Source: JADGNZ01 sp035995985 (lineage in GTDB: Bacteria > Acidobacteriota > Thermoanaerobaculia > Gp7-AA8). From it: a stretch of DNA of 13,488 nt. The stretch's first letter is position 1. The number at the start of each line of letters is the position of its first letter. The stretch lies in NCBI GenBank assembly GCA_035995985.1, contig DASYJY010000019.1, positions 1 through 13,488 on the forward strand, written 5' to 3'. Of the stretch, positions 1-5,958 are shown piece after piece. Below the pieces are notes generated by a model. The model ran no database searches. It was not told where the DNA came from and saw only the letters and a program-made list of their open reading frames with translations. The translations under genes were made by a program, and so were the position numbers.

Positions 1-518
1 GCGACGGGCGTGATGTCGACGAGCGCATTCGGGCGCAGCGGAGCGCTCACCTCGTAAAACGCAACGCGCGCAACGGCGAGATCGGCGAAGAGCGACGCAT
101 CGCGCGCGATGAGATCGCAGAACGCGCGCGACAGCGCCACATGATCCGGATGAATCTCCAAAGGACTCGGAACCGCGATCAGGTCCGGCTTCCACTCGCG
201 AAGAATCGCCGCGAGACGCTCATCGAGGTCACGCGCCTTGGACAAATCGCGGTCCGGAAACCTGAGGAATTCGATCGTCGCATCGCCAAGGGATGCGAGC
301 GCGGCACGCGATTCGCCTTCGCGTTGTGAGGCGTCCCCGGCCTGCGCGCCGTCCGTCGCCACAACCACGTGAACCTTGCGCCCCTCGCGGAGATGCAGCG
401 CCACCAGACCGCCGCAACCGATCACTTCGTCGTCCGGATGCGGAGCCAGCACGAGGAGGCGCTCGCCGCGTAAGTCCTGCGGCGCGAATGGAATCGCCTC
501 CGCCTCAGGCATGGTCAT
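1..518 (-). CDS. PIG-L family (LmbE-like) zinc deacetylase, C-terminus cut by window edge
   Basis: Zinc-dependent N-deacetylase of the PIG-L/LmbE fold, the family that removes acetyl groups from GlcNAc-type conjugates (BshB, MshB and relatives). Translating the minus strand from 518 gives 172 residues before the edge. The metal-site motif APHPDDEVIGCGG lies at about residues 25-37 (H27, D29, D30), and the second metal motif HPDH at 123-126. The GDASQREGESRAAL segment (about 61-74) is typical of the family. ATG 518 is preferred over the in-frame ATG at 512 because a perfect TATAAT on this strand (527-532) ends 8 nt before it, and no Shine-Dalgarno is present. It diverges from the GGDEF gene. 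The substrate cannot be told from the sequence; bacillithiol, mycothiol or antibiotic precursors are all possible for the family. The family call is firm, the specific function unknown. Confidence 0.9.
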   Translation of the reverse strand, partial: MTMPEAEAIPFAPQDLRGERLLVLAPHPDDEVIGCGGLVALHLREGRKVHVVVATDGAQAGDASQREGESRAALASLGDATIEFLRFPDRDLSKARDLDERLAAILREWKPDLIAVPSPLEIHPDHVALSRAFCDLIARDASLFADLAVARVAFYEVSAPLRPNALVDITPV

Positions 519-526
519 GGCATCGG

Positions 527-532
527 ATTATA
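527..532 (-). promoter_or_regulatory. -10 element (TATAAT) for a leaderless PIG-L transcript
   Basis: Perfect TATAAT on the minus strand, with 8 nt between it and the ATG at 518. Transcription would then start at or next to the start codon. No convincing -35 hexamer is visible. The same geometry recurs at other genes in this window. Confidence 0.6.
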
Positions 533-541
533 GGTGCTTCG

Positions 542-547
542 TATAAT
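542..547 (+). promoter_or_regulatory. -10 element (TATAAT) for the diguanylate cyclase gene
   Basis: Perfect TATAAT on the plus strand, ending 10 nt before the GTG at 558. It lies back-to-back with the minus-strand TATAAT at 527-532, so two divergent -10 boxes share a 39-bp intergenic region. It also argues against the upstream in-frame GTG at 534, which would place the promoter inside the coding region. Confidence 0.55.
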
Positions 548-557
548 CCAGCCATCC

Positions 558-1568
558 GTGAGACGTGACGAGCAGCAACCGATCGCCGGGGTCCTGTCGC
601 TGATCCGCGAGCTCACCGGCCCGGCCACGCGCGCCGACAACATGGCCGACCTCTTCGTCTCGTCGTTCCGCGCGCTCGACCACGCCTTCGATTTCGATCT
701 CGCCGCCGCGGTGATGCTCGAGCAGAACCTCGACCTCTACGTGGTCACGCGCGAAGGCGCCGGCTCGCTCATCGCGCCGCCGCTGATCGAGAGTCTGCGC
801 CGCACTCTGGAGACGATGATCCCGGTGTCGTTCGCCGCCGCCGACGTGATCGTCAAAGCGGAGCGCAGCGATCTTCCGCGTGGCGGCGCGGGCGACAGCA
901 TCGAACACTCGACGCACGCCATCATCACCGTGGAGAACCGGAGCAGCGGCGTGCTGCTCGTCTATCGCGGGCAGCCGTTCGACGAGCAGGAACGGCAGAT
1001 CGTCGAAATCTTCGCCGCGCAGGTGTCGCTGCTCATCGGCCAGCTCAGCGCGCGCGAACAGATTCAAGGCCTCGCGGACACCGACGACCTCACCGGCATC
1101 GCCAATAAACGCTACTTCCGCCGGCAACTGCCGCAGGAGATGGAGCGGGCCCGCGTCTACTCGCTTCCACTCACACTATTAATGTTCGACATCGACGACT
1201 TCAAAGCGATCAACGACAACTTCGGCCACACGGTCGGCGACGTCGTCCTCTCCGAACTCTGCGGCGCCGTGCGCGAGACGCTCCGTCCTCCCGATCTCTT
1301 CGCGCGATTCGGCGGCGACGAGTTCGCGATCATCCTCCCGCACACCGACCTCGGCGGCGCCTGCGCCGTGGCCGACCGTATCCTCCAGAAAGTCCGTATG
1401 TTGACGATCCCCGCCGACGACGAAGGCTCCATCCGCTGCTCCATCTCCCTCGGCATCGCCGACTACCAACGCACCGACCACACCGCCGCCGACGTGATCC
1501 GCCGCGCCGACGAACGCTTGTACGAGGCGAAGCGGGCGGGGAAGAACCGGTATTCACTGTCATCCTGA
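558..1568 (+). CDS. Diguanylate cyclase: N-terminal GAF-like sensor plus GGDEF domain
   Basis: Makes cyclic di-GMP from two GTP; cytosolic, with no signal peptide or membrane segment visible. From GTG 558 it has 336 residues. About residues 10-160 form an alpha/beta region resembling a GAF sensor domain (moderate certainty), followed by a GGDEF domain at about 172-336. The GGDEF domain holds DDLTG (176-180), the metal-site FDIDDFK (210-216), an intact GGDEF signature (252-256) and, five residues upstream of it, RPPD (243-246), which matches the RxxD inhibitory site for product feedback. All features of an active enzyme are present. An in-frame GTG at 534 would add eight residues, but a TATAAT box at 542-547 favours 558. 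No Shine-Dalgarno is seen. The last residues and the TGA stop lie inside the following repeat (from 1557), so the original C-terminus may have been slightly different. Confidence 0.93.
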   Translation: MRRDEQQPIAGVLSLIRELTGPATRADNMADLFVSSFRALDHAFDFDLAAAVMLEQNLDLYVVTREGAGSLIAPPLIESLRRTLETMIPVSFAAADVIVKAERSDLPRGGAGDSIEHSTHAIITVENRSSGVLLVYRGQPFDEQERQIVEIFAAQVSLLIGQLSAREQIQGLADTDDLTGIANKRYFRRQLPQEMERARVYSLPLTLLMFDIDDFKAINDNFGHTVGDVVLSELCGAVRETLRPPDLFARFGGDEFAIILPHTDLGGACAVADRILQKVRMLTIPADDEGSIRCSISLGIADYQRTDHTAADVIRRADERLYEAKRAGKNRYSLSS

Positions 1569-1745
1569 GCCGCCGGAGGCGTTGGAGCGCGAAGCGCGGA
1601 ACGCCGCAGGACAGTCGAAGGACCCCCACGTGCTTGCCTCTTGCAAACGCCGCCGCCCTTCCTCGGCTACCGGGTTGGGGGTCCTTCGACCGTCCTCCGG
1701 CGCTCCGGCTTCGCCTACGACGCCTTCGGCGGCTCAGGATGACAG
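1557..1745. repeat. Large imperfect inverted repeat (REP/MITE-like intergenic element)
   Basis: The left arm (1557-1628) begins CTGTCATCCTGAGCCGCCG and ends GTCGAAGGACCCCCA. The right arm (1676-1745) is its near-complete reverse complement, beginning TGGGGGTCCTTCGAC and ending GGCTCAGGATGACAG. The outer 19 bases and the inner 15 or so match perfectly, with a few mismatches between. The loop of about 47 nt (1629-1675) carries no ORF I would defend. The arms could fold into one long hairpin. From memory, GTCATCCTGAG-type intergenic repeats recur in Acidobacteriota and some other phyla; copy number here cannot be judged from one window. It could act as a transcription barrier between the cyclase and tpiA, but there is no U-tract, so I do not call it a terminator. 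Confidence 0.85.
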
Positions 1746-1749
1746 GAGA

Positions 1750-1755
1750 TAAACT
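1750..1755 (+). promoter_or_regulatory. -10 element (TAAACT) for leaderless tpiA
   Basis: TAAACT fits TANNNT and ends 9 nt before the tpiA ATG. It begins 5 bp after the right arm of the inverted repeat, so any -35 would lie inside the repeat, where none is recognisable. The only purine-rich match (AGGAG at 1744-1748) is 16 nt from the ATG, too far for a normal Shine-Dalgarno. Confidence 0.45.
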
Positions 1756-1764
1756 CCGCCGCCA

Positions 1765-2502
1765 ATGCCCAACCGCTACCTGATCGCCAACTGGAAGATG
1801 AACATCCCGCCGGAAGGCATCACGCCATTTCTCGATGCCGTGAAGGATGCGGACATCGTCATCGCACCGCCGTTCGTTTATCTCAAAGACGTCGCAGCAC
1901 AATTCGCCAACGCCGGTGCGCAGAACTGCGCGGATCAGAAATCCGGCGCGTTCACCGGCGAAGTCTCCGCGGACATGCTGCGAGACTGCGGCGCGCGTTT
2001 CGTCATCGTCGGCCATTCCGAGCGGCGAACGATTTACGGCGAAGACGATGCGCTCATCTCTCGTAAGCTGGCGATCGCAATCGACGCAGGACTGACGCCA
2101 ATCCTCTGCATCGGCGAGAACGAAGAGCAGCGCGAGCGCGGTCACGCTGTCACTTTTTGTTCCGGCCAACTCCGTGCCGCCGCAATCCCGCAGCTCGCGA
2201 ACGCGAAGGAAGTCATCGTCGCCTACGAGCCCATCTGGGCTATCGGAACGGGACGCAACGCAACCGGCGCGATGGTCGCGGAGATCGTCGGCGCGATTCG
2301 CGAGGCGCTCGAACGCTTCTGGCCCGATGGACTGGCGAGGCGTACGCCGGTCCTGTATGGCGGAAGCGTGACGCCCGACAACGTCGATGAGCTCATCGCA
2401 CACGGCCGCATCGACGGCTTTCTGGTCGGTGGCGCAAGCCTCGATTCGAAGAAGTTTCTGGCGCTCGCCGAGGCGATGAAGAGGCTTCCGGCGCAGCCTT
2501 GA
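1765..2502 (+). CDS. tpiA: Triose-phosphate isomerase
   Basis: Interconverts dihydroxyacetone phosphate and glyceraldehyde 3-phosphate in glycolysis and gluconeogenesis; cytosolic TIM barrel acting as a dimer. The 245 residues match the usual family length. NWKMN at 9-13 gives the catalytic Lys11, GHSERR at 83-88 gives the electrophile His84, and AYEPIWAIGTG at about 153-163 gives the base Glu155 at the hinge of the mobile loop. The phosphate-binding LYGGSV (197-202) and GGAS (222-225) are also intact. The start at 1765 puts NWKMN at the expected distance from the N-terminus. The order tpiA then secG is common in bacteria, and the secG -35 hexamer overlaps the tpiA stop codon. Confidence 0.98.
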   Translation: MPNRYLIANWKMNIPPEGITPFLDAVKDADIVIAPPFVYLKDVAAQFANAGAQNCADQKSGAFTGEVSADMLRDCGARFVIVGHSERRTIYGEDDALISRKLAIAIDAGLTPILCIGENEEQRERGHAVTFCSGQLRAAAIPQLANAKEVIVAYEPIWAIGTGRNATGAMVAEIVGAIREALERFWPDGLARRTPVLYGGSVTPDNVDELIAHGRIDGFLVGGASLDSKKFLALAEAMKRLPAQP

Positions 2503-2527
2503 CACTCGGTGCCATTCCGGGAAGAAT
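2499..2527 (+). promoter_or_regulatory. Sigma70-type promoter for secG and tRNA-Leu
   Basis: A perfect -35 TTGACA (2499-2504) overlaps the tpiA TGA stop. A 17-bp spacer and AAGAAT (2522-2527, four of six matches to TATAAT) follow. Transcription would start near 2534, giving secG a leader of about 35 nt with a Shine-Dalgarno. This is the only promoter in the window with a clear -35 and an untranslated leader. Confidence 0.6.
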
Positions 2528-2568
2528 TCGCCCCCTTGTCCCGTTAGCAGCTTCGCTTCGGAGAATCC

Positions 2569-2856
2569 ATGATCGTATTTCTTGTCATTTTGCACATCAT
2601 CATCAGCCTGTTCCTGATCCTCGTCGTCCTTCTGCAGCAGGGGAAGGGAGCGGATCTCGCAGGCGCGTTCGGTGGTGGCGGTTCGCAGACCGCATTCGGC
2701 GCGCGCGGCGCAACCACGCTTCTGCACAAGCTGACGACCAGCTTCTTCGTCCTCTTTGTCATCACCTCGCTCACGCTGGCGATCCTCCAGGCTCGCCCGC
2801 GCTCCTCGGTCATGAGCGGCGCACCCTCAGCGCCAACAGCTCCAGCCAAGAAGTAG
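2569..2856 (+). CDS. secG: Preprotein translocase subunit SecG
   Basis: Small inner-membrane subunit of SecYEG that aids protein export. It has 95 residues. A first membrane helix spans about 2-22 and is followed by the LLQQGKGADLAGAFGGGG stretch (about 21-38), a hallmark of SecG. The short FGARGATTLLHKLT loop follows, then a second membrane helix at about 48-70 and a Pro/Ala-rich tail ending in two lysines. GGAG at 2560-2563 sits 5 nt before the ATG as ribosome-binding site. It lies 66 bp after tpiA and 14 bp before tRNA-Leu(GAG), so it probably shares a transcript with the tRNA. Confidence 0.95.
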   Translation: MIVFLVILHIIISLFLILVVLLQQGKGADLAGAFGGGGSQTAFGARGATTLLHKLTTSFFVLFVITSLTLAILQARPRSSVMSGAPSAPTAPAKK

Positions 2857-2870
2857 CAGCGTTCTTTAAA

Positions 2871-2955
<85 letters not shown>

Positions 2956-2990
2956 AGAACACGACAACTGGCTGAAGCGCGCGCCAAGCG

Positions 2991-3515
2991 TTAGAACTTC
3001 TCCGCCAGTTTCGAGGCGAGACCCTCAAGCATTCGTTCGGGCGTCGTGAAGTTACCAGCGTGTGCCGCTTCCGTCTGGAACGTGATGATCTTGCCATCCT
3101 GGACTCGCAGAATGCGGACGGATAAGCCAACGCGTTCGTTACGGAAAGTCATCGGAGCAACGCGGTAGAAATCGTTCACTTCGCCATTCATCACAAAGTC
3201 GAAGCCTTTGCCTGCAACGTACTTGATCGCGGCATCATCGCTAAGCGCTTCGGTTGCACCGACGGGACGCGACACAGGCTCGAAACGGAAATCGGGACGT
3301 GATGCCAGCACTCGGGCGTAGATCGTACCGGCGATGTTGCCCGAACCGCCGCAGTCGTCCTGACCGGCAATTGTGCAGTCGCGAAATGGGATGACTGCCA
3401 CTCTGGAACCGTGAGGAATGGCTTCGTACTTGATCACAGTCGGAGCTGACGCGCAGGAAAGAAGCGCCGCGGAAAAGGCAGCAGCAGCGAATTGGCGGAA
3501 GCGTACGTTTTTCAT
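2991..3515 (-). CDS. CsgG/PelC-like outer-membrane or periplasmic lipoprotein
   Basis: A 174-residue putative lipoprotein. Residues 1-21 form a signal peptide ending in the lipobox LLSC, with lipidated Cys21. The mature part has a VAVIPF strand at about 39-44, an FDFVMNGEVNDF segment near the middle and a VRILRVQDGKIITFQTEA segment. This order recalls the CsgG/FlgO/PelC family of envelope lipoproteins; the link is by pattern only. Cys47 and Cys55 could form a disulfide in the periplasm. The frame stays open upstream, but ATG 3515 is chosen because it starts the signal peptide and has AAGGAG 8 nt upstream. It lies 58 bp downstream of the small helical gene on the same strand and may be cotranscribed with it. 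The specific function is unknown. Confidence 0.82.
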   Translation of the reverse strand: MKNVRFRQFAAAAFSAALLSCASAPTVIKYEAIPHGSRVAVIPFRDCTIAGQDDCGGSGNIAGTIYARVLASRPDFRFEPVSRPVGATEALSDDAAIKYVAGKGFDFVMNGEVNDFYRVAPMTFRNERVGLSVRILRVQDGKIITFQTEAAHAGNFTTPERMLEGLASKLAEKF

Positions 3516-3573
3516 GGTCAGAACTCCTTCGGTAGAATCAGGCGCGAGTGGCAGAGCAAAAAACCTACCCGGT

Positions 3574-3894
3574 CTACTTCTCCGCGATTCTCTTCGCGTA
3601 GTCCGCGGCGCGATCGAGAAATCCTTCGATCGATCTCCCCAACCCCAACTTCTCATTGAGCTCTGCGGCTTTTTCGAAATCAACCCTCAGGCGTTCGGCC
3701 TCGGCGAGGTAGTAGTCGCGCAGGCCGGACTCGATCTGGAACTCCGGATACTTCTCGGCCAGCGTTCGCATCCACTCCTCGACCTGGCGACGGCGATCCT
3801 TGTCGCCGGCTCCGTTTCTCAGGTCGTCGAGCAGCGTTTTGACGACGCCCGAAAGGATCTGCGTACGCTGATCGTGCAACGGTTCCTCTGTCAT
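3574..3894 (-). CDS. Small helical protein of unknown function
   Basis: 106 residues, not recognised. It looks soluble, charged and nearly all alpha-helical: an N-terminal helix around QILSGVVKTLLDDLR, a charged stretch DKDRRRQVEEWMRTLAEKY, then LAEAERLRVDFEKAAELNEKL with coiled-coil-like spacing, and a C-terminal helix FLDRAADYAKRIAEK. There is no signal peptide or membrane segment. ATG 3894 is chosen because TAACAT (3903-3908, minus) ends 8 nt upstream, matching the other leaderless-type starts, and no Shine-Dalgarno is present. A longer reading of this frame runs antisense through the biotin carboxylase gene and is not credible. It diverges from that gene and is followed by the lipoprotein gene. 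Confidence 0.75.
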   Translation of the reverse strand: MTEEPLHDQRTQILSGVVKTLLDDLRNGAGDKDRRRQVEEWMRTLAEKYPEFQIESGLRDYYLAEAERLRVDFEKAAELNEKLGLGRSIEGFLDRAADYAKRIAEK

Positions 3895-3902
3895 GGGCGC
3901 GG

Positions 3903-3908
3903 ATGTTA
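3903..3908 (-). promoter_or_regulatory. -10 element (TAACAT) for the small helical gene
   Basis: TAACAT on the minus strand with 8 nt to the ATG at 3894. It is back-to-back with the TACAAT of the biotin carboxylase gene inside a 36-bp intergenic region. No -35 is recognisable. Confidence 0.5.
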
Positions 3909-3916
3909 GCAGCGAA

Positions 3917-3922
3917 TACAAT
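3917..3922 (+). promoter_or_regulatory. -10 element (TACAAT) for the biotin carboxylase gene
   Basis: TACAAT matches the consensus at five of six positions and ends 8 nt before the ATG at 3931. No Shine-Dalgarno separates it from the start, so a leaderless mRNA is likely. Confidence 0.55.
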
Positions 3923-3930
3923 GCGCCGCG

Positions 3931-5430
3931 ATGAAAGTCCTGGTCGCGAATCGCGGCGAGATTGCGGTTCGCGTCATGCGCGCCTGCCGCGAAGTTGGCT
4001 ACCCGACGGTGGCCGTTTACTCCGAGCCCGACCGCGCCGCGCTCCACGTTCTTTACGCCGATGAAGCGATGCCGATCGGGCCGGCGCCGTCGCGCGAAAG
4101 TTACCTGCGCATCGACCGCATTCTCGATGCCGCGAAGAAGACCGGCGCCGATGCGATCCATCCCGGCTACGGCTTCCTCGCCGAGAACGCGAACTTCGCC
4201 CGCGCCTGCCGCGATGCCCGGATCATCTTCATCGGTCCGTCGCCGGAATCGATCGACGCGATGGGATCGAAGACCGAGTCGCGGCAGCGGATGCAGGCCG
4301 CGGGCGTGCCGGTCGTCCCAGGGCTGACGGAGGCCGTCAAATCGTTCGACGAGATCGAGGCCTTCGCGCGCGACGCCGGCTTCCCGATCATGATCAAAGC
4401 CTCGGCCGGCGGCGGCGGAAAAGGGATGCGGCTCGTCGAGCATGCGGACGACCTGCGATCGTCATTCGATCGCGTCACCAGCGAAGCGCAGTCATTCTTC
4501 GGCGATGCCGCCGTCTACGCGGAGAAATTCATCGCCTCTCCGCGGCACATCGAAGTGCAGATCCTCGGCGATCAGCACGGCAACATCGTTCACGTTGGTG
4601 AGCGCGAATGCACGCTCCAGCGGCGGCATCAGAAAGTCGTCGAAGAGAGCCCGTCGCCTGTCGTCGATGCCGAGTTGCGCGAGCGCCTCGGCGCGATGGC
4701 GGTGAAGGCCGCGGCCGCGGTCAACTACTACTCCGCCGGCACCATCGAGTGCCTGATGGGACCCGACAAGCAGTTCTACTTCCTCGAGATGAACACGCGG
4801 CTGCAGGTCGAGCACCCGGTTACGGAGATGGTGTGGGGCATCGATCTCGTCAAAGCGCAGCTCCGCGTCGCGCGCGGCGAAAAACTGGGAATCGTTCAGA
4901 ACGATCTCGCGCCGAACGGACATGCAATCGAGTGCCGGGTATATGCCGAGGACCCGGCGAGGAAGTTCGCGCCATCGCCGGGACTGATCCGGCATCTCGA
5001 ACTGCCGCAAGGGCCGGGCGTTCGCAACGACAATGGCGTTTATGCCGGCTACACCGTGCCGGTTTACTACGACCCGATGCTCTCGAAACTGATCTGCCAC
5101 GCCGGCACGCGCGGTGAGGCGATCGACCGCATGCTGCGCGCGCTGCAGGAGTATCGCGTCGACGGCATCCGGACCACGATCCCGTTTTTCACGTTTCTCA
5201 TGCAGCACGCCGATTTTCGCGCCGCGAATTTCGACACAGGCTTCATCGACCGCATCCTGCCGGAGCTCGATCTCGAACATCGTCCGGCGGACGACGCCAC
5301 GCGCGATGCGGCGCTCGTCGCCGCGGCCATCATCGCGTTCGAGGACGCGCAGAACGTGCGGCTGCCGGAAGAAACGGTCTCGCGCTGGCGTCAGGCCGCG
5401 CGCATCGAGGCCATGCGGGGGCGCGATTGA
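3931..5430 (+). CDS. accC: Biotin carboxylase subunit of an acyl-CoA carboxylase
   Basis: Carboxylates the biotin of a carrier protein using ATP and bicarbonate, the first half-reaction of acetyl-, propionyl- or methylcrotonyl-CoA carboxylases. It has 499 residues. The N-terminal Rossmann-like domain starts VLVANRGEIAVR (3-14). The ATP-grasp domain has the glycine-rich loop KASAGGGGKGMR (156-167), RRHQKVVEESPSP (231-243, with the catalytic-region Lys235) and EMNTRLQVEHPVTE (286-299, with E286, N288 and R290). A family-typical C-terminal domain follows. The last 50 or so residues exceed E. coli AccC (449), as in alpha subunits of propionyl/methylcrotonyl-CoA carboxylases. Its stop overlaps the start of the carrier gene. 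No carboxyltransferase gene is in the window, so the acyl-CoA substrate stays open. Confidence 0.95.
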   Translation: MKVLVANRGEIAVRVMRACREVGYPTVAVYSEPDRAALHVLYADEAMPIGPAPSRESYLRIDRILDAAKKTGADAIHPGYGFLAENANFARACRDARIIFIGPSPESIDAMGSKTESRQRMQAAGVPVVPGLTEAVKSFDEIEAFARDAGFPIMIKASAGGGGKGMRLVEHADDLRSSFDRVTSEAQSFFGDAAVYAEKFIASPRHIEVQILGDQHGNIVHVGERECTLQRRHQKVVEESPSPVVDAELRERLGAMAVKAAAAVNYYSAGTIECLMGPDKQFYFLEMNTRLQVEHPVTEMVWGIDLVKAQLRVARGEKLGIVQNDLAPNGHAIECRVYAEDPARKFAPSPGLIRHLELPQGPGVRNDNGVYAGYTVPVYYDPMLSKLICHAGTRGEAIDRMLRALQEYRVDGIRTTIPFFTFLMQHADFRAANFDTGFIDRILPELDLEHRPADDATRDAALVAAAIIAFEDAQNVRLPEETVSRWRQAARIEAMRGRD

Positions 5431-5927
5431 TCTTCACCGCTCGCTATCGCGACGAAGAGATTCCGCTCGAAGTCGAGCGTCATGGCAGCACGTACCGCGT
5501 CAAAGTCGGTGAGCGTTGGATCGTCGCGGACCTCATCACCGTTGGCGGATTGCGTTCGCTGCGCCTCGAAGGCGGAACGCAGTTTCTGCTCGCGCATCAC
5601 CGCGAGGGAACGATGCACCAGGTCATGATCGGTGCGTCGCGAGTCGACATCGAGATCGTCGATCCGCTCGCACTTCGCCGCAAGCGCGGTGACGACCACC
5701 TCGGCGACAGCGGCATCATCAAAGCGCTCATGCCCGGCCGCATCTCCCGCGTGCTCGTTGAAAAGGGCGCCGAAGTTCGCCGCGGGACAGGACTCCTCGT
5801 CCTTGAAGCGATGAAGATGGAGAACGAGATCCCCGCGCCAGCGGATGGCGTCGTCGACGAGATTTTCGTGAAGCCCGGCGACATGGTTGAGGGCGGCGCG
5901 GATTTGTTGCATCTCCGAGCGCTGTAG
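5427..5927 (+). CDS. Biotin carboxyl carrier protein (split acyl-CoA carboxylase alpha tail)
   Basis: 166 residues. The C-terminal biotinyl domain (about 96-166) holds EAMKMENEI, with Lys130 as the biotinylation site, flanked by the usual LMPGRISRVLVEKG and VKPGDMVEGG strands. Residues 1-80 are beta-rich (RYRDEEIPLEVERHGSTYRV and on) and resemble the linker region between biotin carboxylase and carrier in fused propionyl/methylcrotonyl-CoA carboxylase alpha chains. The start is TTG at 5427, sharing TTGA with the biotin carboxylase stop. GGGGG at 5417-5421 lies 5 nt upstream and can serve as ribosome-binding site. Expression is therefore probably coupled to the upstream gene. The alternative is a fused product by -1 frameshifting on the same G run. 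The carrier function is certain, the acyl-CoA substrate is not. Confidence 0.93.
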   Translation: MIFTARYRDEEIPLEVERHGSTYRVKVGERWIVADLITVGGLRSLRLEGGTQFLLAHHREGTMHQVMIGASRVDIEIVDPLALRRKRGDDHLGDSGIIKALMPGRISRVLVEKGAEVRRGTGLLVLEAMKMENEIPAPADGVVDEIFVKPGDMVEGGADLLHLRAL

Positions 5928-5944
5928 CGCTGGAGCGCGATCTA

Positions 5945-5950
5945 TATAAT
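5945..5950 (+). promoter_or_regulatory. -10 element (TATAAT) for the kinase-like gene
   Basis: Perfect TATAAT ending 8 nt before the ATG at 5959, in the 31-bp gap after the carrier gene. No Shine-Dalgarno lies between the box and the start, so a separate leaderless transcript is likely even though the gene sits close behind the carboxylase pair. Confidence 0.6.
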
Positions 5951-5958
5951 TCGCGCAC

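Noticed and set aside
534..557. Upstream GTG start for the GGDEF gene
   Set aside because: It would place a perfect TATAAT inside the coding region and adds only eight unconserved residues; not excluded, but less likely than 558.
1330..2727. Long minus-strand open frame (465 codons) antisense to tpiA and the GGDEF gene
   Set aside because: It runs through the inverted repeat, is Arg-rich with low-complexity stretches, and lies opposite certain genes; a GC-rich shadow frame.
2956..2990. Possible bidirectional terminator between tRNA-Leu and the lipoprotein gene
   Set aside because: Only a 4-bp stem (TGGC/GCCA) can form and there is no U-tract on either strand.
3555..3573. Possible terminator with a T6 tract between the small helical gene and the lipoprotein gene (minus strand)
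   Set aside because: The preceding ACCGGGT cannot form a hairpin with a workable loop; the T run alone is not enough.
3895..4443. Extended N-terminus for the small helical gene running antisense into the biotin carboxylase gene
   Set aside because: The extension is low-complexity and antisense to a certain gene; ATG 3894 has a -10 box at the usual distance.
5918..5944. AGCGCT repeats in the gap before the pseudokinase gene as a terminator
   Set aside because: The two palindromic hexamers are separated by only 2 nt and no U-tract follows; more likely chance in GC-rich sequence.
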